Position numbers and translations under genes: made by a program. DNA of 25,653 nt from assembly GCA_023426265.1 (NCBI GenBank), contig JAFABA010000114.1, positions 1 to 25,653 on the forward strand. The letters run 5' to 3'. The number at the start of each line of letters is the position of its first letter. Position 1 is the first letter of the stretch. The DNA comes from Bacillota bacterium (GTDB lineage: Bacteria; Bacillota; Clostridia; Christensenellales; CAG-138). The notes under the pieces were generated by a model that had not been told where the DNA came from, searched no databases, and was given only the letters and a program-made list of their open reading frames with translations. Positions 6,858 through 13,985 of the stretch are shown in pieces.

Positions 6858-6883
6858 ACAAGCCTGCTTGGATGCGGGCTTGT
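6858..6883. terminator. Bidirectional terminator between the DtxR-type gene and rpsT
   Basis: A 10-bp stem (ACAAGCCTGC 6858-6867 with GCGGGCTTGT 6874-6883) has a 6-base loop. The minus strand continues TTTTTCTTTTT, giving an excellent terminator for rpsT. The plus strand continues TCTTT and can serve the regulator gene. Confidence 0.88.
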
Positions 6884-6908
6884 TCTTTACTGTATCAAAG
6901 CGGGGCGA

Positions 6909-7172
6909 TCAGTTGGCGGCGGCGCGCTTGAGGGCGAGCTGTGCCTTCTTGCGATTGGCGGCATTTTTATGGATGACGCCTTTGCCTGCCGCTTTATCCA
7001 CGGTGCTCACAGCCTTCAAAAACGCTGCTTCTGCGGCTGCCGCATCCCCTGCTGCCAACGCCTGATCATACCTCTTGATGGAGGTCTTGACCGCGGAATT
7101 CACCATACGGTTGCGCAGATTCTGCTTCGCAGTAATGCCGACCCGTTTCTTGGCGGATTTGATGTTTGCCAA
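6909..7172 (-). CDS. rpsT: 30S ribosomal protein S20
   Basis: The 87-residue product reads (M)ANIKSAKKR at the start and is rich in Lys, Arg and Ala, with the normal S20 length and sequence. S20 binds 16S rRNA early in small-subunit assembly. The start is TTG at 7172, with AGGGGGTG just upstream; longer readings to 7217 are not supported. A UUG start is also known for E. coli rpsT, where weak initiation is part of autoregulation. Whether that applies here is not known. The gene is monocistronic with its own promoter and terminator. Confidence 0.97.
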   Translation of the reverse strand: MANIKSAKKRVGITAKQNLRNRMVNSAVKTSIKRYDQALAAGDAAAAEAAFLKAVSTVDKAAGKGVIHKNAANRKKAQLALKRAAAN

Positions 7173-7244
7173 ATGATTCACCCCCTGTCGTGCCGTTACT
7201 AATTGGTTGTCCTGCAAAAATAGAGCTTTGCCCGAACAAACGAA

Positions 7245-7273
7245 ATTATACCACGCTCTTCCTGTGGATGCAA
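7245..7273 (-). promoter_or_regulatory. Sigma-A promoter of rpsT
   Basis: On the minus strand TTGCAT (7268-7273) and TATAAT (7245-7250) are separated by 17 bases, leaving a leader of about 65 bases before the TTG start. Confidence 0.87.
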
Positions 7274-7285
7274 GTGCTTTTTAGG

Positions 7286-7325
7286 CCGCTGACAAAGTCC
7301 TTTGGCCTTTGTCAGCGGTTTTTTT
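7286..7325 (+). terminator. Strong orphan intrinsic terminator
   Basis: A perfect 12-bp stem (CCGCTGACAAAG 7286-7297 with CTTTGTCAGCGG 7307-7318) has a 9-base loop and is followed by seven T. It points rightward, but no gene on the plus strand ends here. It may end a small RNA or read-through transcript, or shield the rpsT promoter region. Confidence 0.75.
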
Positions 7326-7350
7326 CGCAGGTTAAAAGTACGTCTACGCA

Positions 7351-7448
7351 CCTTTTCCCCAAACCTGACGCACATGCACCCGAATGGCACATTCGGGTAT
7401 TCTACAAGGAATGCAGCTTTACGCTGCACAACAATCGTCAGATTTGGT
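7351..7448. repeat. Expanded copy of a palindromic element (three-arm inverted repeat)
   Basis: A 12-bp outer stem (7359-7370 with 7436-7447, one C/A mismatch) encloses two inner hairpins: ACCCGAATG 7378-7386 with CATTCGGGT 7390-7398, and TGCAGC 7412-7417 with GCTGCA 7423-7428. The outer arms and about 15 bases to the left resemble the simpler palindrome at 11942-11985. It could be a dispersed repeat or a structured RNA. Confidence 0.6.
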
Positions 7449-7668
7449 GCGGGTTTTTCGCAGGGAAGCGGGTTCGGCGAGCCTCCGGCGGGGTACGCCT
7501 CGGCACTAGGCTTGCGGGCCACCGTCAAAGAGCCAAAAATCGATCCTGTGAATCGATTTTAGAACCCTGGGCACCTTATTTGCGATCCCTCACCTCCGAG
7601 GGTTGGATTTTTAAGATCCCGTCCATTCGTTTTACTTTGAACGTCCTCCTATATCTTTTTATATACAC

Positions 7669-7697
7669 TTGCAGGAATGCGAAAATGGATTTATGAT
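7669..7697 (+). promoter_or_regulatory. Sigma-A promoter of the hydroxyacid dehydrogenase gene
   Basis: TTGCAG (7669-7674) and TATGAT (7692-7697) are separated by 17 bases. The transcript would start near 7704, which rules out the longer coding start at 7677. Confidence 0.7.
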
Positions 7698-7748
7698 AAC
7701 TCAAATGGATTTTTATGCTGGAGTTTCCGCCTTCTGGGCAGGACGCGC

Positions 7749-8711
7749 ATGAGAAAGGCAGTGCCCGTGAAAACGATATTGCTTTCCCAAACGATTCATC
7801 CCAAGGCTATGGAGCTGCTTACCGGGCGCTACCGCACACTCCTGCCCGAAGTCCCCGGCCAGGAGGCCTTCGAGCGCCTGCTGCCGCAGGCGGACGCGCT
7901 GATACTGCGCACCAACGTCCGTGTGACGGAAGATGCTTTAAAAAGTGCGACAAATCTTAAAATGATTGCGCGCCTGGGAGTGGGCCTGGACAATGTGCCG
8001 CTGCAGGCTATAAAAGAACGCGGCATCGTTTTGACCTATACGCCCAACGCCAACAGCGTGTCCGTCGCGGAGCATACGGTAGCGATGCTTCTTGCGCTCG
8101 CGAAATACATTCCCCAATATGACAGGGCCGTGCGCACCGGCGGGTGGGATATGCGGCTTCTTGACCTCCCCGTGGAGGTTTACGGCAAGACGGCGGGTAT
8201 CGTCGGCATGGGGCGTATCGGCAAGTTGGCGGCGGATATTTTGCACAACGGCTTCAAGATGCCCATTATCGCCTACAGCCCGCATATCCGGCAGCAGGAT
8301 TACCCCGCCTACGAGGTCACGCAGGACGTGGCGGAGGTATTTCAAAAATCCGACTTTGTATGCCTGCATTGTCCCAGCAACGATGCAACCCGCGGCATGG
8401 TAAACGCGTCTTTATTGCGTACAGCCAAAAAAGGCATGATTCTCATCAACTGCGCGCGCGGGGATATCGTGGTGGAAGCCGACCTCGCAAGCGCTCTCGA
8501 GGACGGCACGCTTGCCGCGGCAGGCCTTGACGTATTCGTTACGGAACCCCCCGCGGCGGAAAGCCCGCTTAGACGCCTCCCCAATGTGCTCTTGTCCCCG
8601 CATGCCGCCGCGCTGACCAAGGAAGCGTCCATCCGCATGGCTACGACCGCGGCCGAACAGGTAAACGCGTTTTTTGTAAACGGCAGGCCGGATTCTGTTG
8701 TGAAATTGTAA
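7749..8711 (+). CDS. D-2-hydroxyacid dehydrogenase (phosphoglycerate dehydrogenase-like)
   Basis: This is a product of about 320 residues, an NAD-dependent D-isomer 2-hydroxyacid dehydrogenase. The nucleotide-binding motif GIVGMGRIGK lies in the middle. The catalytic Arg is in NCARGD, the Glu in VTEPP and the His in SPHAAA. There is no C-terminal ACT regulatory domain, so it is the short form. The substrate could be 3-phosphoglycerate or another 2-oxoacid/2-hydroxyacid pair; no serine genes lie nearby to decide. The start is uncertain between ATG 7749 (AGGA 5 bases upstream) and GTG 7767 (AAAGG 8 bases upstream). The longer frame to 7677 overlaps the promoter. Confidence 0.9.
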   Translation: MRKAVPVKTILLSQTIHPKAMELLTGRYRTLLPEVPGQEAFERLLPQADALILRTNVRVTEDALKSATNLKMIARLGVGLDNVPLQAIKERGIVLTYTPNANSVSVAEHTVAMLLALAKYIPQYDRAVRTGGWDMRLLDLPVEVYGKTAGIVGMGRIGKLAADILHNGFKMPIIAYSPHIRQQDYPAYEVTQDVAEVFQKSDFVCLHCPSNDATRGMVNASLLRTAKKGMILINCARGDIVVEADLASALEDGTLAAAGLDVFVTEPPAAESPLRRLPNVLLSPHAAALTKEASIRMATTAAEQVNAFFVNGRPDSVVKL

Positions 8712-8748
8712 ATATACGCGCATATGGCCTACTTTAGGCATTTTCTCT

Positions 8749-8777
8749 TTGCACAAGGAATGCGCATCCGCTATAAT
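8749..8777 (+). promoter_or_regulatory. Sigma-A promoter of the zinc-ribbon membrane protein gene
   Basis: TTGCAC (8749-8754) and TATAAT (8772-8777) are separated by 17 bases, 70 bases upstream of the start codon. Confidence 0.85.
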
Positions 8778-8846
8778 GGAGTTTGTCAAAGCATAGCCAT
8801 GCGCACTGTTGCCGCGTACCTAGCGGCGGGATAGGAGGAGTAACCC

Positions 8847-10703
8847 ATGGTTTGCAATCACTGCGGTGCATACAACGACCCGCAAGCAACAGCCTGCACG
8901 GTATGCGGCACGCCACTCCAGCCGGAAGTCGCGGCGCATGCCCCCGAAGAACCCGAAACCGCGGAAACCGAACGCCCCAATTGGGGTTTTGTGCGTTCGC
9001 CGCGTTGGCCCAAGCCTTCCTTTGATATCAATTCGGTGGACGAGCTTCCGGAAGAAGAGGAATACGTCCGCCCCCATAACCCCAACGCGCCGGTTGAACA
9101 GCCCGGGCAGGCGCAGCCCCCCGAAGCTCACTATGAACCTCCGGTGCGCGGTTTTCGCAATGTGGAAACAACCCGCAGGTTTGACCCGCAACCGGCACAG
9201 AATCAACCGCAAACCTATGGCTCCGTTACGCCCATAGGCAGCGTAGGCGGGTACGACGATACGCCGCAGCCCTACCAGCGCGGCTTTGGGCGCGCGCCGC
9301 AGCGCGTGCCGGGGCATCAAGCGCAGGGAGAAGCGCAGGGAGAAGAAGAAAAGACTCCTGCTCCTCGCAGGCCGCAGGCGGCGCACTATCCGCCCGCCAA
9401 GGGAACAAAATCCGCCATGCGTTCACGCACGGCCTACCGCAGCAAAAAGAACAAAAATACGATGTTCTACGCGATCGGCGGCGTGCTTATTGTGGCGCTC
9501 CTTGTATTGGGCGGCATACTCATCACCAGAAACTATGGCGGTGTGGGTGGCTTTTTCCGCAGCGTGTTCGGCGGATCGCCCATACTCAAGGATGCTGTGG
9601 TTACCGAGGGTACAAACGATAAGGGCGTAGAGTGCTATATCATAACCGTGTATGCCCGCGCGGGCAATACCGCTACCATCCGCCTCAACGGCGAGGATGT
9701 TTCCGGAGTCATCAACCCCAGCAACAAAATAGAGATCCGTATCCCCAAGGACAAATTCTTGCCGTCTGAACCCGTGGACGGAACGACCACGGAACTGGTG
9801 CCGGATATCACCGTCACCACAAAGGACGGCGAGGCTTTCCCCGTTGAAATCGCCCCCATCCCGGTACAGGTGCCAGCGCTTTCCTTAACCGTAACGCAGC
9901 CCTCCGCCGCGTCCACGGCAGTAGGTAAGGCCGCGGTCGCGTTTGCGGGAACCGTAAGCGACGGCTCGGTCGGCGTGTTTGTGGAAGGCCAACCGCTTAC
10001 AGTCAATGCGGATGGCACATTCTCCGGCGAATATACGCTCCCCGATCTTGGCGTGTATACGCTTACGCTCGAAGCGCGTAAGAACGGCTACCAGATCGCG
10101 CGGCAGGCATTCAACGTGGACTATACGCAGGCGGAAGCGAACATCGACGTGGATGCTTCCACGCTGCGCGCCCCCGCGGGAAAGGATACCGCGACCGTCC
10201 AGGGCACTACCGCCGCGGGCGCGACGCTCGCCGTCACCGGTCCTTCCGGCGTCACGGTGGGAACGCCCAATGTAAACGAGGCGACGGGCGTGTTCTCCTT
10301 CACCGTGCAGATGGCGGAGATCGGCCATTACAGCCTGGAGGTCACCGTCACCAAGGACGGACGCGCCACCACCGGCACAATCAATGTGGAGCGCGCGCCG
10401 GACTATGCGGCATATACCGCCGCAGTCCACAAGATGGCCTATGACCGCATGAAGAATGAAACGCTGCATAAGGCCTCCTACAAGTGTGTGGGGAAGGTTG
10501 CGGAAGTAGTGCAGACGGAGCCGTATGTTATAGCCCGGCTGACTACGGACAGCGGCGATCTTCTGTTTGAATACCACAACACCGCGGCGACCGTGGATAC
10601 AACAGACGGCAAGACCTACAACATATTCGGCGATTACGCTGGCGTGGACGAAGCTACAGGCCTGCCGAAAATCTACTGTTGGTTTATTACGAAGAATGGT
10701 TGA
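8847..10703 (+). CDS. Zinc-ribbon membrane protein with large predicted extracellular beta domains
   Basis: The 618-residue product starts at ATG 8847 behind AGGAGG (8833-8838). It opens with a four-Cys zinc ribbon (Cys3, Cys6, Cys17, Cys20). A Pro/Gln/Glu-rich disordered region and a basic stretch follow. A single membrane helix begins at about residue 206 (FYAIGGVLIVALLVLGGILI). The outer part appears to contain several Ig-like or carboxypeptidase-regulatory-like beta domains (about 245-345, 350-430, 435-520) rich in Thr, Val, Ala and Gly, and ends in a compact domain (about 525-618). The expected topology is zinc ribbon inside, beta domains outside. Function is unknown; a cell-envelope sensor or adhesin-like role is only a guess. 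It is monocistronic. Confidence 0.85.
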   Translation: MVCNHCGAYNDPQATACTVCGTPLQPEVAAHAPEEPETAETERPNWGFVRSPRWPKPSFDINSVDELPEEEEYVRPHNPNAPVEQPGQAQPPEAHYEPPVRGFRNVETTRRFDPQPAQNQPQTYGSVTPIGSVGGYDDTPQPYQRGFGRAPQRVPGHQAQGEAQGEEEKTPAPRRPQAAHYPPAKGTKSAMRSRTAYRSKKNKNTMFYAIGGVLIVALLVLGGILITRNYGGVGGFFRSVFGGSPILKDAVVTEGTNDKGVECYIITVYARAGNTATIRLNGEDVSGVINPSNKIEIRIPKDKFLPSEPVDGTTTELVPDITVTTKDGEAFPVEIAPIPVQVPALSLTVTQPSAASTAVGKAAVAFAGTVSDGSVGVFVEGQPLTVNADGTFSGEYTLPDLGVYTLTLEARKNGYQIARQAFNVDYTQAEANIDVDASTLRAPAGKDTATVQGTTAAGATLAVTGPSGVTVGTPNVNEATGVFSFTVQMAEIGHYSLEVTVTKDGRATTGTINVERAPDYAAYTAAVHKMAYDRMKNETLHKASYKCVGKVAEVVQTEPYVIARLTTDSGDLLFEYHNTAATVDTTDGKTYNIFGDYAGVDEATGLPKIYCWFITKNG

Positions 10704-11132
10704 TGGAGGCCCTGACCCCACGGTTCGGCAATGGTCTTACATTCTGCACTCCCTTGCCCACCGGGACTGCACTGCGCTTCTCCGCCACAGGCGGCGCTTA
10801 GACACCCCCCAAACCCCCGCTTAGGGTCGTACGGCCCTAAGAACCCGTATTTTGAAATGTTCTAAGTAGGACTTTTAGAAAAAGGGATTCCCAAGGGATG
10901 TATCCCTTGGGTGGGGCGAAGCCGCTTGCTGCCTGTGGCAGATACAGAGCGGCGTAAGCCCAGTGAGCAAGGAAGTGCAAGGCAGTGGCTTTGCCGCAAC
11001 GTAGCACGACCATTGTGAACTGTGGAAGTTCAGGGGCAAAGCCCTGAGAAAGAACTCGTCGAGAATGTATGGCGCGGCCGTGCCGCGCCATACTTATTTA
11101 TCTGGTCTATTCTAGCTACGGGAGAGCACAAT
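10704..11132. other. Non-coding hairpin-rich spacer
   Basis: No convincing gene is seen; an 84-codon minus-strand frame (10837-11091) runs through the inverted repeats and has no ribosome site that I could identify. Inverted repeats are CTTAGGG 10820-10826 with CCCTAAG 10835-10841, CCCAAGGGAT 10890-10899 with ATCCCTTGGG 10902-10911, CAGGG 11031-11035 with CCCTG 11042-11046, and a very strong 12-bp stem at 11067-11093. Confidence 0.7.
11067..11100 (+). terminator. Terminator-like hairpin upstream of the 94-residue orphan gene
   Basis: A perfect 12-bp GC-rich stem (GTATGGCGCGGC 11067-11078 with GCCGCGCCATAC 11082-11093) has a 3-base loop and is followed by TTATTTAT. It sits 40 bases before the ATG at 11133, leaving little room for a promoter in between. 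It may therefore act as an attenuator or leader hairpin rather than a simple end of transcription. Confidence 0.65.
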
Positions 11133-11417
11133 ATGAAACTATGGGCGCTGTTGCGCGAAAAACAGAAAATTGTCCGTGACGTGGTGATGGAATTCCCCGT
11201 GGAACGCCCGGAGGACGTGGACGGCTGGCAGGATATCATCGGCGAGCTCTGCCGGGCGCTTCACGAAAGCCGCCCCGTCATACTCAACAAGCACGCAGAG
11301 CAGCTGGGCCGGTTTTCCCGTACGGCGTTTTTGCCGCAGGATTTTATGGAGAGCGTGGCGTTTGACAGGATGGAGATTGAAATCTTCCCGGAAAAACAGA
11401 AAGAACACCTCTCGTAG
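11133..11417 (+). CDS. Hypothetical protein, 94 residues
   Basis: I do not recognise this protein. It starts at ATG 11133 with a GGGAGAG ribosome-like site about 6 bases upstream; the longer frame to 11022 passes through the GC-rich hairpin. The product is soluble, without a signal or membrane segment, and mixed in charge. It looks mainly alpha-helical, with an acidic, Trp-containing middle (around PEDVDGWQDIIGEL). Its own start signal and a hairpin after the stop support a real gene. No function is proposed. Confidence 0.65.
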   Translation: MKLWALLREKQKIVRDVVMEFPVERPEDVDGWQDIIGELCRALHESRPVILNKHAEQLGRFSRTAFLPQDFMESVAFDRMEIEIFPEKQKEHLS

Positions 11418-11459
11418 AAATTTGTCCTTATCCCCTGATTTGTATTTTTTTGTATTTTT

Positions 11460-11502
11460 GCCCGCTTGCAGTGTTCGCGCATGCATGCGGGCGTTTTGTT
11501 TT
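11460..11502 (+). terminator. Terminator after the orphan gene
   Basis: An 11-bp inverted repeat with one mismatch (11460-11470 with 11482-11492) is followed by GTTTTGTTTT. It lies 43 bases after the stop at 11417. Confidence 0.7.
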
Positions 11503-11574
11503 GTGCATACTATTCCACATCCCCACAAAGCTAGGGATGAATAAGCCTTAAGGCAAAATCAAAGGAGAGTTAGC

Positions 11575-11793
11575 ATGGATACCCTTTCGTTGATCTTGAT
11601 CATCATCGGCGCGCTGAACTGGGGATTGATCGGCCTGTTCCAGTTCGACCTCGTGGCCGCGCTGTTCGGCGGCATGAGTGGTATCGTTTCCCGCATCATC
11701 TACACGCTGGTCGGCCTTGCGGGCCTATGGGGCATCACGATGCTCTTCCGCCGCGGCGACCGAGAGGTGCACGAAGGGGAGCACAAGCATTAA
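11575..11793 (+). CDS. DUF378 small membrane protein
   Basis: The 72-residue product starts at ATG 11575 with AAGGAG 7 bases upstream. Two hydrophobic helices are seen (about 5-28 and 38-60), with the DUF378 hallmark GALNWGLIGLF at residues 12-22 and a charged, His-rich tail. The family is widespread in bacteria and has no established function. It is monocistronic between two hairpin-rich spacers. Confidence 0.9.
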   Translation: MDTLSLILIIIGALNWGLIGLFQFDLVAALFGGMSGIVSRIIYTLVGLAGLWGITMLFRRGDREVHEGEHKH

Positions 11794-11847
11794 GCGCTCC
11801 GCGGGCGCTATGCGCGCGCGCCTGCCCGGATTGGGCGGGCGCATACG

Positions 11848-11874
11848 AAAAGGATGCAATGGCGCATCCTTTTT
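11848..11874 (+). terminator. Terminator of the DUF378 gene
   Basis: A perfect 10-bp stem (AAAAGGATGC 11848-11857 with GCATCCTTTT 11864-11873) has a 6-base loop and runs into TTTTT. Confidence 0.8.
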
Positions 11875-11879
11875 CATTG

Positions 11880-11917
11880 CCGCGGAAAAAGCCCATAGGG
11901 CTTTTCCCGCGGGTTTT
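11880..11917 (+). terminator. Second terminator-like hairpin in the array
   Basis: A stem of 14 pairs with one mismatch (11880-11894 with 11898-11912) closes on a 3-base ATA loop and is followed by GTTTTC. It may be a backup terminator or part of a repeat. Confidence 0.6.
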
Positions 11918-11927
11918 CTGAAGGATG

Positions 11928-11952
11928 AAATGCCGCTCATGGCGGCATTTTT
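11928..11952 (+). terminator. Third terminator-like hairpin in the array
   Basis: AAATGCCGC (11928-11936) pairs with GCGGCATTT (11942-11950) around a 5-base loop, with two further T. Confidence 0.55.
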
Positions 11953-11985
11953 CCCACAAATCTGACGCGCATGTCGTCAGATTTG
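11942..11985. repeat. Short copy of the palindromic element seen at 7351-7448
   Basis: CAAATCTGACG (11957-11967) pairs perfectly with CGTCAGATTTG (11975-11985) around CGCATGT. The left flank (GCATTTTTCCC) and the sequence CTGACGCGCATG closely match 7348-7376. TCGTCAGATTTG is identical at 7435-7446. Confidence 0.6.
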
Positions 11986-12036
11986 ATTAAACTGTGGTGG
12001 ATTGCGAATCCCCCACACCCCCTGAAGACAAATCGG

Positions 12037-12066
12037 AAAGAGGATGCGCTAGCGCATCCTCTTTTT
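12037..12066. terminator. Terminator at the right end of the array
   Basis: A near-continuous palindrome pairs AAAGAGGATGCGC (12037-12049) with GCGCATCCTCTTT (12052-12064). The plus strand runs into TTTTT; on the minus strand, where it follows the flavin reductase-like gene, the tail is only TTT. It shares the AGGATGC arm with the hairpin at 11848. Confidence 0.7.
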
Positions 12067-12099
12067 GTTGTTCAGGTATTCTATTTTGAGCCATTCTCT

Positions 12100-12633
12100 T
12101 TATTGCTCCGTGCGGTATGCGGCAAGGATACGGCCAAAGTAGATGGTATGCGGATTCCCATCGTCGCCTTCCTGCTGGGCGGGGTTATAGTACTGCGTGC
12201 GCTGGGTTTCATGCAGCGCGTCCATGTTGCCCTTCATCTCGGTGGAATAGACCACCTCGCACTCAAAATGGAGGACGCAGCCGGAAAGCGGCGCAATACC
12301 GCCCGCCTTGGGTTCCAATGTAGTAAGCCCCAACGCCTGCTTTTTGTCCACATCCCGCCCGGAGCGCGAGCCGCAGAAGCCAAGCTCCTTTTTCATGGCG
12401 CCCGCCGCGGGAACGGAAACGGTAAATATACGGTCCCGCTCCAAAAACGCATGCGAATGCCGGGTATGCCGGACCAGTACCGTGCAGATGGGAATGCCCC
12501 AAACCACACCCCACTGGGCCCAGCCGATCGTCATGGGGTTTTGTTCCTCTTTCCCCGCCATCAAAAAAGCTCCGCCGTGCTGCAACTGCCCGCATGCTTC
12601 TTCCAACAATGCCTTGTACGTTTCGTCTTGCAT
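12100..12633 (-). CDS. Flavin reductase-like FMN-binding split-barrel protein
   Basis: The 177-residue product starts at ATG 12633 behind AAGGAG. The N-terminal half (GGAFLMAGKEEQNPMTIGWAQ) and the segment ending in CGSRSGRDVDK are typical of the flavin reductase-like domain family, which binds FMN or FAD in a split beta-barrel. In Clostridia these small proteins often act as flavoredoxins. The partner is not evident. The gene lies 24 bases after the S41 protease gene and is probably co-transcribed with it. Confidence 0.87.
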   Translation of the reverse strand: MQDETYKALLEEACGQLQHGGAFLMAGKEEQNPMTIGWAQWGVVWGIPICTVLVRHTRHSHAFLERDRIFTVSVPAAGAMKKELGFCGSRSGRDVDKKQALGLTTLEPKAGGIAPLSGCVLHFECEVVYSTEMKGNMDALHETQRTQYYNPAQQEGDDGNPHTIYFGRILAAYRTEQ

Positions 12634-12657
12634 ATTTGTCTCCTTTTTGTCCCTTAT

Positions 12658-13887
12658 CTAGGACGCCGCAAGGGCGTCCGCCTGCTCCCGGACCTCGTCG
12701 AGCGCGGCCCAAAGCTGCGCGTCGTCATCCTCATCGATTCGCACGACCGGCAGCCCTTTGACGTTATCCGCCAGGTCGATATCGATATCGGGCTGCACGC
12801 CCGTACCGTCCACATACTCGCCGCTGGGCGTGTAGTAAGCGGCGGTGGTCAGCTTCACCCAGCCCTTGTTGCTCTGAAGCTGCAGGGTGGTCTGCACCAC
12901 GCCCTTGCCGTATGTCTTGGTGCCCACAATCGTGCCGGTGCCGCTGTCCTGTACGGCGGCTGCAAGTATTTCGCTTGCGGAGGCGGAATTTTCGTTGACC
13001 AGCACCGCCAGCGGCACGTTGATGCCTTTGGCATCCGAGCGGAAGACTTCGTCCTGCCCGTCCGTCCCCCGCACGGAGACGATGACGCCCTCCTTCATCA
13101 GCGCGTCCGCCACGGACACCACCTGGCCGAGTTCTCCGCCCGGATTATCCCGGATATCGATCACCAGGCTGCGCATGCCCCTGTCGGTTAAGTCCCGCAG
13201 CGCCTCCAAAAACTCATTCGCGGCGGTACCGGTGAACTTATCGAGCCGTATATAGCCGGTGCGCTGGTTCAATAGCTTATGTGTCACGCGCTGGGTCACG
13301 CCTTGCCCGCGCACAATGGAAAGCGTCTTAGCTTCCCCGCCGCGAAGGTATGCGACTTCCACCGGCGTTCCGTCCTCGCCGCTGAAAAGCGCCTCCACTT
13401 CTTCGAGCGTAAGGCCGGCCAGGGTATTTCCATCCACCGCGGTGATGACATCCCCCGCCAGCAGCCCTGCCTCTTCCGCGGGGCTGTTCCCGTACACCTT
13501 TAAGACGGGCACGCCTCCCCCTTCGGGCTGCCCCACCAGTGCGCCGATGCCGTGGTAAGAACCGCCAAGCTGCTGCAGGTAGGCGATATATTCTTCCTCG
13601 GTATAGTAGCGGGCATACGGGTCTTTTAGTTCCGCAATCATGCCGTTGATGGCGCCTTTTACCAGGTCCTCTTCCTTGACCTGGCTGCCGTAATGCTCGG
13701 CCTCTATGGTATCCTTCAGTTCAAGCAGCGGCGCTATACTTTGATAGGCCTGATACTCCACGCTGTTGAGTACCACGCGCTCGCCCTTCTGCCTATTCAT
13801 GATGGTGATGGTGACGGCAACGCTTACGATCGCGGTGACCAGCACCGCGGCCGCATAGTACAAAGCCTGTCGGACCCCATGCTTCAT
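12658..13887 (-). CDS. S41 family C-terminal processing peptidase (CtpA-like)
   Basis: The 409-residue product has an N-terminal membrane anchor (about residues 8-30), so the protease domain is outside the cell. A PDZ domain (about 113-195, with the GIGALVG loop) precedes the S41 domain. The nucleophile Ser303 in NSASASE and the general-base Lys328 in TYGKG are 25 residues apart, as in E. coli Prc. A C-terminal acidic tail follows. These proteases trim or degrade exported proteins, and in spore-formers some take part in sporulation signalling; which role applies here is not known. The start at 13887 is chosen for GGGGG 7 bases upstream; the frame to 13950 reaches the transcription start. Confidence 0.93.
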   Translation of the reverse strand: MKHGVRQALYYAAAVLVTAIVSVAVTITIMNRQKGERVVLNSVEYQAYQSIAPLLELKDTIEAEHYGSQVKEEDLVKGAINGMIAELKDPYARYYTEEEYIAYLQQLGGSYHGIGALVGQPEGGGVPVLKVYGNSPAEEAGLLAGDVITAVDGNTLAGLTLEEVEALFSGEDGTPVEVAYLRGGEAKTLSIVRGQGVTQRVTHKLLNQRTGYIRLDKFTGTAANEFLEALRDLTDRGMRSLVIDIRDNPGGELGQVVSVADALMKEGVIVSVRGTDGQDEVFRSDAKGINVPLAVLVNENSASASEILAAAVQDSGTGTIVGTKTYGKGVVQTTLQLQSNKGWVKLTTAAYYTPSGEYVDGTGVQPDIDIDLADNVKGLPVVRIDEDDDAQLWAALDEVREQADALAAS

Positions 13888-13956
13888 GCTTTTTCCCCCA
13901 TACATATGCTGCGGACCGCCTGATACAACAAAAGCGTCCACCATCAACATACGCAG

Positions 13957-13985
13957 ATTTTAGCAGTTTTAGGCCCCAACGTCAA
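13957..13985 (-). promoter_or_regulatory. Sigma-A promoter of the S41 protease operon
   Basis: On the minus strand TTGACG (13980-13985) and TAAAAT (13957-13962) are separated by 17 bases. The leader is about 63 bases long. The -35 lies in the T-rich tail of the preceding terminator. Confidence 0.8.

Larger units (their letters stand above)
7274..7668. other. Non-coding hairpin-rich spacer
   Basis: No credible gene is seen here; open frames on both strands lack ribosome sites and recognisable protein character. The stretch holds a strong plus-strand terminator-like hairpin (7286-7325), a composite three-arm inverted-repeat structure (7359-7447) and a 9-bp AT-rich hairpin (AAAATCGAT 7536-7544 with ATCGATTTT 7552-7560). 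The promoter of the next gene begins at its right end. Confidence 0.7.
11794..12099. other. Intergenic hairpin array
   Basis: There is no gene here. About six inverted repeats stand in a row: AGCGC/GCGCT near 11793-11809, 11848-11873, 11880-11912, 11928-11950, 11957-11985 and 12037-12064. At least four end in T-runs or carry T-rich arms. The first strong one ends the DUF378 gene, and the last can serve the converging flavin reductase-like gene. Confidence 0.75.

Noticed and set aside
7359..7447. Riboswitch interpretation of the three-arm inverted repeat
   Set aside because: It is more than 220 bases before the next promoter and is not followed by a leader leading into a gene; no known aptamer consensus was recognised.
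7166..7696. Frames of 176 (plus) and 109 (minus, 7199-7528) codons in the spacer after rpsT
   Set aside because: They run through terminators, the rpsT promoter and inverted repeats, have no start signals, and the residue make-up is not protein-like.
10837..11091. 84-codon minus-strand frame in the spacer before the orphan gene
   Set aside because: No ribosome site was identified, and it passes through several perfect inverted repeats; more likely non-coding repeat sequence.
11971..13191. Long plus-strand frame (406 codons)
   Set aside because: It lies opposite the flavin reductase-like and S41 protease genes, has no ribosome site, and its translation resembles no protein family; it is a GC-driven shadow.
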